This document shows positions 54,777 through 64,000 of a stretch of DNA of 64,000 nt, one piece after another (position 1 is the first letter of the stretch; every line of letters begins with the position of its first letter). The DNA is from Eustoma russellianum. Its lineage: Eukaryota; Streptophyta; Magnoliopsida; Gentianales; Gentianaceae. The DNA lies in NCBI GenBank assembly GCA_036186865.1, contig AP025069.1, forward strand, positions 20,226,122 to 20,290,121, in the 5' to 3' direction. The translations under genes were made by a program, and so were the position numbers. A model generated the notes under the pieces. The model worked only from the letters and a program-made list of their open reading frames with translations. It had not been told where the DNA came from and made no database searches.

Positions 54777-56330
54777 ATGGCAATGACAATCTCTTCATCC
54801 TACAACTCAACTTCCAAGCCAACTTCACTATTCTCAGGATCAAGCACTAAGCATCTATGTTTGATGCCCAAAATTATTCTTTCTGGAAATTTCGAATGTT
54901 CAATCATTTGAAAGGCTGTGGATTTGATATATGGAGAGTTGTTGTCAAAGAAATTGAAGTTCCTATGATTACCAACTCAAAAGGAGAATCAACATTCAAA
55001 GATGAAGATGACTACATCGAAGAAGAGAAGATAAACTTCGCCATCAATGGCAAAGCATTCGATATTTTTTCAAGTGCTCTTACCACCACTGAACTTATAA
55101 GACTTCAAGGTCTTGAAATAGCCCATGAAGCATGGAAAAGGCTGGAAATGATACACGAAGGTACTGAGCAAGTAAGAATGGCCAAAAGACTAATGCTCAT
55201 GAAGGAATATGGAATGTTCGGGATGAAAAGTGGTGAAAAGATTGAGGAGACAATCGATCGATTCACTCGAATAGTGAATCAACTTTCTATGGTGGACAAG
55301 AAAATCCCAAATGAAGATCTTGTCTCAAAACTCCTCAACTCTTTGCCTAGAGAATGGACACCTAAAGTCACCGCCACCACCGAATCAAAGAACCTCAAGA
55401 TCTTACCCTTGATGAGCTATCTGGTAATCTTCTTACTCATGAAATTCTCATTGATGAACAAAATAGGATGAACCCTATCAAGCCCATATAAACATCACAC
55501 AAAGGATTGGTGGTAGAGTCCGATGAATCGGATGAGGAAGTTGCTCTTCTAGTGAGAAAATTTGAAGAATGGCAACAAGAAATAATGCTTAAGCAAGAAA
55601 GTTTTTCAAGGGACCACCCAAGGAAAAAGAAGCAAGTGAAAATTGCTATAGGTGTGGTCGACCCGGTCACTTCATTGCCGATTGCCACGTCAAGGAGCCG
55701 CAAAAGCAAGAAAAGAAGGCCTTTCCTCAAAAGAAGAAAGCTCTTAATACGGAGGTAACGACGTGAGATGATCTCTTTTCCGAATCGGAAGGAGAAAAAA
55801 GTGAAGATCAAGATGTTGGACTTGTTGCAATAGTTGAAAATCCAAAGGCTCAACATACTTGTCTCATGGCAATTGAAGATGACCTTGAGGTAAATTCTAA
55901 TCCTTCTAACTTACAAGATGAAATAGAGGATTTGCAAGATGATTTTGAAAAACTGAATTTAAAGTATAAACATTTGAAGAAAGAGTGCCAGAAGTGCATT
56001 TTAGAAAATAAGAGCTTGCATGATAAGAACATTTTGATGTTTCAAGATCATGACATCATACTTACCATGCATAAAACCGTAGCTCTTGAAAATGTGGAAA
56101 TTAGGAAAGAATGCGAGGGACTAAGATTAGACTTGCAAAAACTAACCGATGGTAAAAATAATCTAGACAAATTACTTGGAAATCAAAGAGTTGGAAATGA
56201 TAAATCCGGTCTAGGATTTAATCCATCACATTCTTCCATTAAGCCTAAGCCATTAAAGAAAAAGACAAATAAGAGAAAAACACAACATAACTCATCATCT
56301 TACAAACCAAGGCATGTACCGACTTAGTTT
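54777..56330 (+). pseudogene. Copia D gag: capsid, CCHC, coiled coil, second CCHC
   Basis: The likely original ATG is near 54777 (MAMTISSSYN) with a frame change before FDAQNYSFWKFRM. Capsid part: AHEAWKRLEMIHEGTEQVRMAK, KLLNSLPREWTPKV. Further frame changes occur near 55400 and 55650. The first knuckle is CYRCGRPGHFIADC. A coiled coil (LQDEIEDLQDDFEKLNLKYKHLKKE) spans about 55900-56170. The second knuckle, CNKVGHVKSAC, follows a TAG where Trp is expected. The two-knuckle long gag is typical of SIRE-type elements. Confidence 0.85.
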
Positions 56331-56523
56331 CATTGTAACAAAGTAGGACATGTGAAGAGTGCATGTAATGCTAGACTTGGTAGTATGTATGTTTGGAAGC
56401 CTAAGGGTCGACAAGCTAACCCTAAAGGACCCAACCATCAAAGGGTACCAATGCATAAATCTCTTGGTTTTGTAGGCTCTCAAGATAAATGGAGTAGTCA
56501 AAGAAGAAGGAACCAAATAGCTT

Positions 56524-59500
56524 ATGGACAGCGGATGTTCAATGCACATGACCAAAGAAAAAACGTTGTTCACCAGGCTCAAGCTCCAAGATGGTGGAAC
56601 AGTGCATTTTGGCAATGGGAGAGCCAAAATCTTTGGACATGGAGAAATTGGTAACTCTTCTTTCACTATTAATAATGTATTATATGTAGAAGGGCTTAAA
56701 TATAATTTGATAAGTGTTAACCAACTATGTGATGCTAATTTTCAAGTTGAATTTGTGAAAAGAAAATGCATTGTGAAAAAGAACGATAAGATTGTTTTTG
56801 AGGCTATAAGGAAAAATGATGTTTGCAAATTTAGCACACATGATTTGATATCACAAAATGTTTCTTGCATAGTTGCCAAAAATGATTTGACTCAACTACG
56901 GCATAGACGACTTGGACATATTAGTTTTAAAAATTTCAAAGAGATTTGCAAAAATGAAAAGGTCCAAGGTCTTCCAAAATTGAATTTCAAAAACCATAGC
57001 TTATGTGACACTTGTCAAAAGGCAAAGCTTGTTAAAACAAGCTTCAAGCCCAAAAGTGAAATCTCCACCACCAAACCTCTACAATTGATTCATATGGATT
57101 TGTATGGGGATATTGGTACGGCAAGTCTAGGTGGAAAACATTACACCTTTGTGGTGGTAGACGACTTCTCTAGGTACACTTGGGTAATGTTTTTAGCTAA
57201 AAAGAATGATGCATGCCAAGAGTTTATAAAACTTTGTAGAAGATTAGAAAATCAAAAAGAAGACACAATTAAGGAAATTAGAAGTGATAAAGGTGGTGAG
57301 TTTGATGGTGAGTTTCAAGAATTTTGTGTATCCAAAGGGTATGGACACAATTTCTCGGCTCCAAGAACTCCTCAACAAAATGGTGTTGCGGAAAGAAAAA
57401 ATAGAATACTTCAAGAAATGAGTAGAGCCATGCTAAATGAATTTGAGCTACCTAAGTATTTTTGGGCCGAAGCGGTAAACACCGCTTTTCATATGATCAA
57501 TAGAGTTTATTTGAGACCATTTCTCAAAAAGACTCCATACGAGCTTTGGAAAGATAGAGCACCAAATATTGGTTATTTCAAGGTATTTGTTTGTAAGTGT
57601 TTTATACTTAACACCAAAGATAACTTGGATAAACTCGATTTCAACGTGGATGAAGGAATATTTATGGGATATGCTCAAAATAGCAAGGCATTTAGAGTAT
57701 ATAACAAAAGGAGTATGAAAGTTGAAGAGTCAATTCATGTCAAGTTTAGTGAACTCCTTGAGGATGAACCATGTATAAATGATAATGATGATGAGGAAAT
57801 AATTGAAGTAAGTCATATAGAAAAACTTGAGAATCCAAAAGGGAATATTGTCACTGACCTTAGGATTGATCCACTTGAACCTAAGGTTGAAGATGAAGAA
57901 GTAAGAGGAGATATTTCAAATTTACCGGAGTCATATAAGTATAGGAAAGATCTTCCTAATGAATTAATATTAGGTGAAACTAGTCAAGGCATAATGACTA
58001 GGAGGAAATTTAATGAAAATGCCTTCAATTCACAAGTTGAGCCTAAAAATATAAAAGAGACAATAAATGATGAAGATTGGGTATTAGCCATGCAAGAAGA
58101 GCTAAATCATTTGAAAGGAGTGATGTTTGGGAATTAATGGATAAACCTAGTGATCATCCCATAATTGGCACTAAATAGGTATTTAGAAATAAAATGGATG
58201 ATAAAGCAAACATCACTAAAAACAAAGCTAGTTTAGTAGCTCAAGAATATAGGCAAGAAGAAGGTATAGACTATGATAAGACATTTGCCCCTGTAGCTAG
58301 GTTAGAAGTTATTAGGATGCTATTAGCATATGCATGCTATAAGGATTTCAAACTATGTCAAATGGATGTGAAATCCACATTCTTGAATGAAATAATTCAA
58401 GAAGAGGTGTATGTAGCTCAACCACCGAGGTTTGAAAATCATGATTATCCAAATCATGTATTTAAACTCAAAAAGGCCCTTTATGGACTTAAACAAGCTC
58501 CTAGGACATGGTATGAAAGATTAAGTAACTTCCTACTTGAAAATGAGCTTTCAAGAGGAAAAGTCGATACTGCTCTTTTTATTAAATAACAAAGAAACCA
58601 TCAATTACTTGTTCAAATTTATGTGGAAGATATTATATTTGGTGCTACTAATGATTCTCTTTGTAAGCATTTTGCTAAAATGATGGAAGGAGAATTTGAG
58701 ATGAGCATGATGGGTGAACTCAATTACTTCCTTGGTCTTCAAATCAAGCAAACTCAAGATGGAGTATATATATATCTCAAACAAAGTACACAATGGATCT
58801 ACTCAAGAAATACAAGTTTGAGGATGGAAGAAGTGTGAGCACACCAATGAGTACAAGTACCAAGCTTGACAAAGATGAAAAAGGAAAGCCGGTGGAGGTA
58901 ACCAAATATAGGGGTATGATTGGTAGTTTACTTTATTTGACTGCTAGTAGACCGGATATTTTGCATGCTGTGTGTTTATGTGCTAGATTTCAAAGTATGC
59001 TTAAGGAATCGCATCTAGTTGCTATTAAACGATCTTTAGGTATTTGAAAGAAACCTTGAACTTCGGGTTGTTTTATCCCAAAAATGGTTGTTCTGACTTA
59101 AGAGGTATAGTGATCCGACTATGCCGGAAACCTAGTCGATAGAAAAAGCACCTCTGGGACATGCCAATTCCTTGGAGATTGCTTAGTTTCTTGGTTTTCT
59201 AAGAAACAAAATAGTGTGTCACTTTCAACGGCAGAATCCGAATATGTATCGGCCGCTTCGTATTGTGCACAACTACTTTGGAGGATCAACACCTTAAATG
59301 ATTACAATGTCAAGTTTGATAAAGTCCCCATCTTATGTGACAACACATCAGCTATAAATATAGCACAAGACCCGGTTCACCACAGTAGGACCAAACATAT
59401 TGAAGTGAGACATCACTTCATAAGGGAATGCATTCAAAAAGGATTAGCATGCATCGAATTTGTTCCAACCAATGACCAACTAGCAGATATATATACCAAA

Positions 59501-59563
59501 TCCCTCCCTACTAAGACATTCGAATCAATTAGAACAATATTAGAGATGATAAATAATGGTTAG
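56524..59563 (+). pseudogene. Copia D pol, reverse transcriptase active site altered
   Basis: Protease begins MDSGCSMHMTKEKTLF. Pre-integrase is HRRLGHISFKNF. The integrase core has LIHMDLYGD, FVVVDDFSRYTWVMF, SDKGGEF and TPQQNGVAERKN. Reverse transcriptase has GIDYDKTFAPVARLE, CQMDVKSTFLN, ALYGLKQAPRTWYERL and YVEDIIFGATN: the first catalytic Asp of YVDD is Glu. RNase H shows SLSTAESEYVSAASYCAQLLW, LCDNTSAINIAQDPVHHSRTKHIEVRHHFIRE and DQLADIYTKSL. Breaks lie near 58137, 58175, 58587, 58790 and 59047. Confidence 0.9.
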
Positions 59564-59589
59564 AGGGTCAAAAGTGCCAAAAGGGGAAA

Positions 59590-59698
59590 ATTCAGCTTAC
59601 ATCGATCGATCTATGTAGCTATTTCAGAGACTGATGTAAAACAGACATCGATCGATCGAAGTCACAAACATCAATCGATCGATGTCCTCGCAGGCAAA
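59590..59698. promoter_or_regulatory. Extra CGATCGAT cluster before the third ORF of Copia D
   Basis: ACATCGATCGATCTATG, ACATCGATCGATCGAAGTC and CATCAATCGATCGATGTCC lie between RNase H and the third ORF. They resemble the LTR array but stand about 2.4 kb from the 3' LTR. Confidence 0.6.
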
Positions 59699-59848
59699 GG
59701 AATTAAAAGTTGCAAAAATCACATTTCTTTCTCATTTTCCATCTTCTTCAATATGAAAATTTAACTCCTTCCGACAGAAATCAAAGCTGCAACAATTTCA
59801 CAACTATCATTACAATATCACAAAAATTATGTGCCCTAAATCTCCTCC

Positions 59849-61328
59849 ATGGCCCCCAAAATGAAAAACCCAACCAAAAGGCAAAGAACATCTCATGAGG
59901 AAGAAAATGTGCCTCAACAATCTCACCCTCAAGTACCAACAGGGTCTAGAACACAAGGTTTAAGGAAGAGGCCAACCCCATCTCAAGAAAGTATGCTAGC
60001 TGAGGTTAGGGGGAGGCTTGTCCTCAACAATTTTCCATGGCTCAAATCCGGAGAATATGAGGATTCTTTGAAGGCGCCAACTGGTACATGTATACATAGC
60101 TATATATCCCTTAGAGCTCAATCATTGTTTAGTGAATGAGAAGACCATAAGAGGTCCACCATTCCGTTGAAATTGCTCAAAATTGGGGATATTTTGAGCA
60201 ATGAGGAGTTGAGGTCGATCACCAATTGGTTTGATGATCAAAAATGGAGACCAGTTTGGGATGTATCGGAAATGAGTTACATGTTCACCCGATACATAAG
60301 AATGTTTTATGCAAATATGTGGGTAGAATATTTAAATGGCATGCCTCTTTCGTTAAATTCAGTCGTAGAAGATCAGCTTGTTTCATTTGATTCAAGAACA
60401 ATAAATGAACTCCTTGGTGTTCCGGATGAGGGTATTGATGATTTTGATCCTTGGAAATGGGATAACTACAAGTACAAGGTATCCGAAGATGAGGTTAAAA
60501 CCTTCCTCGGTTTCCACCTCACCAAAAACACAAATGACATGCCTTTAGTGTATCAAGTGTTGCTTGCCTTTGTCACATTTTGTGTCAATTGTGAATCGGC
60601 TAAGCTCCCAAGCAACTTGGACATTTATATTGCTTACCATATAACAATGAGGGAGCATTGAATTTTGGGGAGATTGTGTTTACAAATATGTGGGAGGCAG
60701 TAACTAAGAAATCCAAAGCCCTCCCTTATATCAATCTCATTTATAGATTGCTAAAAAAGTCGAATGTTGAGTTGAATGATGAATATGAAGAGAAAATAGC
60801 CTCTCAAGATTATTACACAAAGACCAACATTCAACAAATACATAAGTCACAGGAAGAAGCACAATGGCGGGGAGGTCAGAATGAGCCAGAGGAAGAAGAA
60901 GCTGAAAACGTTCCAGTTGACGAACAAGTCCCTCCAACACAACCCACCGAACCTCCCACTGAACCCCCATCTCACCCCAAACACAACCGCCCTCACAACC
61001 AAGTCCTACCTCCCGAGTGGACAGGGGAAAAGCTCCAATGGAGCAAGGTGGTGACTCTGAGTTGTCATTTGACGCGGAGGCTAAGATTGAAGAATTAAAT
61101 CGTACTCTTGGTCAATGGGAAGAAGACTTAACCAAGGAAGCAGTTTGCATTGACGATCTAGAGAAGGAAAATGCAAATCTCACGACGAGGGTCAAGACTC
61201 TAGAGACGGAATTCAATGCTCAGAAGACAAAATTTCAAAAGCTCAAGTCTAAACTCAAGGCTGCTATTTCTGGCTTGAGTTTCTCCTCTGACGAAGAAGG
61301 AAAATCCTCGTTCCCATTCCCCTTGTAG
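59849..61328 (+). pseudogene. Copia D third ORF: plant transposon-protein domain, Pro-rich linker, coiled coil
   Basis: ATG at 59849 (MAPKMKNPTKRQRTSHEEEN, a basic head). The globular part has SEMSYMFTRYIRMFYANMWVEY and FDSRTINELLGVPDEGIDDF, like the 'putative plant transposon protein' domain often found here in SIRE-type elements. A Pro/Thr-rich linker (TQPTEPPTEPPSHPKH) and a coiled coil (KIEELNRTLGQWEEDLTKE, DLEKENANLTTRVKTLETEF) follow. One TGA (60137-60139) and frame changes near 60658 and 61015 disable it. No convincing transmembrane segment is seen, so an envelope role is not supported. Confidence 0.75.
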
Positions 61329-62029
61329 CTATAGGGTTGTTTTCAGAAGTTTGAGTTTACTTATGTATCTCAAAACTTGGTACTTGCTTAATGATATGTT
61401 ACTTCTTCATTTTCTTGTCTCTTGCTTTTTTTTTGATGTTTTCAAAAAGGGGGAGAAGTTGATATTTGGTGTTTTGCATAAGTTGCATAAGATGGCATGT
61501 TTAAGTTGGCATGGCATGATTTGCATACGTTCATAATTTGACATGGTTTGCATGGCAAGGTTTAAGTTGGCATGGTTTGTATAAGTTAGTAATTTTACAT
61601 GGTTTGCATAAGTTGGTCTTGACATTGCTTGTTTGGTAGCATGAGTTGCTTGATGTGAATTGATGAAGCATGAGTTAATTGAGTACTTACATTGTTTGTT
61701 AGTATATAGCATTTTGGCATGCTAGTATGGTATATACGTGGCATGGGTATAAGTAATGTTGTTGCATGGAAAGAAGATTGAGGTTGGTATATGCTTGTGA
61801 TGAAAATATGAAATTTGATGCATGGTTTGGTTGAGGGGGAGCACTTTGATATTGTCAACATACTTATTGATTTTGGGCAGATTACATGTTGAGGGGGAGT
61901 TTTTGATGAGTTCATGTGATGAGGGAGCATGAACTAAGGGGAAGTTGTAAAATATCAAGCTAGATGTAAATTTATCAAGCAAAAACATCTTTCGAATCAT
62001 GGTTTTGAAATCATCAAAAAGGGGGAGAC
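61329..62029 (+). repeat. Copia D 3' region: TTTGCATAAGTTGGCATGG repeats and multiple polypurine tracts
   Basis: 61470-61680 is built of imperfect GGCATGGTTTGCATAAGTT units. Purine tracts occur at 61444-61458, 61833-61841, 61891-61899, 61936-61943 and 62016-62028; the last abuts the 3' LTR. Multiple purine tracts before the 3' LTR are a trait of the SIRE group. Confidence 0.75.
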
Positions 62030-63303
62030 TGTTAAGATATAAAAATGTTTTGATAGATTTGATGCAAAATGAGAAAAATACACTATGTCAAAAATGGTTG
62101 ACATTGGAACTCACTGTCCAACATCGATCTCTCAGGCTGAGGACATCGATCGATCGAGTCACTTCAGTCTCTCCCAAGAGGGAATTCGATCGATCGATGT
62201 CAGGCAGAAAAGTTTCTGTCCAACATCGATCTCTCAGTCCAGGGGACATCGATCGATCGAAGTGCATCAGTCTCTCCAGGGGAGACTTTGATCGATCGAT
62301 GTCAAGCAGATTCAAAACTGCAAAGTTTTTGGAGGACATCGATCTCTCACCCCAGGCACTTCGATCGATCGATGTCCCCCAGAATTCAAATTTTTATGAA
62401 CGTTGGAACAAAATCCAAGGGAGATTCATGGTGTTTTCTCTATCCAATCTTGCTCAAATTTCTTATAGAATTTACTACATCATAATACATGCTTCCTTGA
62501 CTATTGTATCCATGTCTAAGCTATTCTAGGTTGGCTATTGAGGATCAAATCACTCCATAGGTTGGATAAAGACTATTTAGACATTATCTTGACATTTGAT
62601 GCAGTTGAAGACATAGTGGATGCTACCAAAACGTGGTGAATATCTCCTATAAATGTATGAAGCTTGGATGGGGCAAATACACACCTTCACCATCATCAAG
62701 CTTCATTATTCATCGTAGCATAGTTCTCTCATATTTGTAAAAGTGCTTAAAGCTTGTTAAGTCTTTCTTTGTTCTTCGTTGTTGTGTATTGAGAGATAGA
62801 GAGTCTAACACAAGAGGAACCATAAATATTTGATCTTTTGCTTGTGTTTAGACTAGTGAGAAAGTGTGAACCCTACTATTTCCTTCAACCCACTGTGAGA
62901 AAATTCTTGAGAGAACTTTGTTGAAGTTGTGAGGTAGCAAGAAGTTGTTCTTGCTAGAGTTGTAGTTGTTGTAGTTGCTGTAGTTGCACAAGTGTATTTT
63001 GTGCAAGAAGTTGTTGTTGTGGTTGCTTACACTAAGGTGTTAGTGTAAGTATTGCTGTGGTTGTTCTTATTAACTTTAATGAGAAGAGTAGTTGTTGAAA
63101 ATCTACTTTGACAACAAAGTGGTGGTGGAGTAGAATCATTTACGATTCGAACCACTCTATATCCGGTGTACTCATTCATTGTTTCTCATCTCACATTCTT
63201 GCTTTGATTTTGAATTCTATTTGAGTTGACCCACAAAAGAAAATTCTGCAAAATTACCCAACACTCTATTCGTCCCCCTCTAGAGTGTGTTACGAACCCA
63301 ACA
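62030..63303 (+). repeat. Copia D 3' LTR
   Basis: 1274 bp, same ends as the 5' LTR, with the palindrome array at 62115-62385. Confidence 0.92.
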
Positions 63304-63308
63304 ACGCG

Positions 63309-64000
63309 TACTTCCTCCTCATAGTAAAACATCAAGAAATCAAACCCATCTACAATATCCAAGACACACTAGTGTTGAGTCCATTAAAGATGCAACGAAG
63401 GAGGGTTTATCTCAAGATTTTGGAATGGCATGAAACATTAACACTAGGACCATTTAAGTCTATAATTAAAGTTATCCAACTAATTGCAAAAGTTCTTAGC
63501 TGTTTACATTCATCAACTTCAACATGAGCATGAAGGACTTTTTTAGTGATCAAATAAGGATCATAATCAGTAAAATTCATTTCCATACACATCCTCATGT
63601 CGTTGTTCAGTTTTATTTTTTTCTTCTCATTCTCACTATCATAATACACTTCCCCCTTAACATCGTCCATCATAACACGCTTACTGGGATATCAAAATGC
63701 TACATATCTATCTCATAGACAATATAATCATTCAACTTAAAGATATTCAAAAGAAGGATTAGAAGATGTATCTTAATATGGTGTTGGATCCACATACTTA
63801 CTTTTATAATTTGCTGTTGGATTGAATATTTTAAAACTTTTTAGGACCGTTATAATGTCTCTCCATGACTGCAATATCTTGTCTTTCTTAAAGCTTAAGT
63901 GGGAATGCTGATGGGTAGCCCTTTGCTCAATTGCACTTGATATTGTCTTGATTGGGGACACACCATATTACTTTCTTTAGAGAAGATTTTCAATCTTTTT
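63309..64000. other. Right-edge flank, no gene recognised
   Basis: AT-rich. A minus-strand frame at 63407-63673 (DECKQLRTFAISWITLIIDLNG) has protein-like composition but no family I know. Confidence 0.4.

Larger units (their letters stand above)
53425..63303 (+). mobile_element. Copia D: SIRE/Maximus-like LTR retrotransposon with third ORF
   Basis: 9.9 kb. The LTRs start TG(C/T)TAAGATATAAAAATG and end ACCCAACA. The flanks are ACACG (53420-53424) and ACGCG (63304-63308), a 5-bp duplication with one change. Order is LTR, Met-tRNA primer site, a long gag with coiled coil and two CCHC knuckles, pol, a third ORF, several polypurine tracts, LTR. The large size, long gag and extra ORF place it with SIRE/Maximus. 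Many stops and shifts and LTRs differing by several percent make it inactive. Confidence 0.93.

Noticed and set aside
59849..61328. Envelope gene in Copia D
   Set aside because: This position is often called env-like in SIRE elements, but I see a plant transposon-protein domain and coiled coil, and no signal peptide or transmembrane segment.

Overview
This window is plant nuclear DNA, probably from a eudicot. It is almost wholly a nest of transposable elements around one clear host gene. The evidence for a plant is a TIC20-family chloroplast import gene (47866-48468, minus), a CACTA transposon with the plant TNP2/Transposase_21, DUF4218 and DUF4216 modules, a SIRE-like Copia element, an L1 LINE with a DUF4283 ORF1, and Au-type SINE copies. 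The species cannot be told from the sequence.

Layout: 1-1040 is an LTR-like relic on the minus strand. 1387-5797 is an L1 LINE (minus) with a 16-bp target duplication and an internal deletion. 6641-7758 is a second LTR relic split by a poly(A)-tailed retroposed insert. 8047-17935 is a 9.9-kb CACTA element with CACCAC ends and an ATA target duplication; it has a TNPD-like gene, a TNPA-like gene and a small antisense gene. 18041-20350 holds a hAT-type MITE and an old antisense Copia relic interrupted by a LINE 3' end. 20952-27072 is Copia A (minus). 27777-29129 holds an Au-like SINE, a duplicated SINE-like block and a second copy of the MITE. 30130-38172 is Copia B (plus). 39381-45770 is a very young non-autonomous Gypsy element (minus) carrying a spliced antisense gene. 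46080-50650 is the host-like stretch with the TIC20 gene. 53425-63303 is Copia D (plus), SIRE-like, with a third ORF.

The most unusual signal is in Copia A. The slot directly after its 5' LTR, where the other two Copia elements carry a normal initiator-Met-tRNA primer site (TGGTATCAGAGC), instead holds a 15-nt sequence perfectly complementary to a segment of the element's own 5' LTR. That LTR segment starts about 26 nt downstream of a TATA-like box. This suggests Tf1-like self-priming of reverse transcription.

Other points of note are the antisense coiled-coil-like gene near the CACTA left end, an intronic antisense gene in a Gypsy element whose 864-bp LTRs appear to differ at one base, three tRNA-like promoter modules in the Copia B leader, and CGATCGAT palindrome arrays shared by the LTRs of Copia A and Copia D. 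All elements were delimited by eye from terminal repeats and target duplications. Element and domain names rest on recognised motifs, not on searches.
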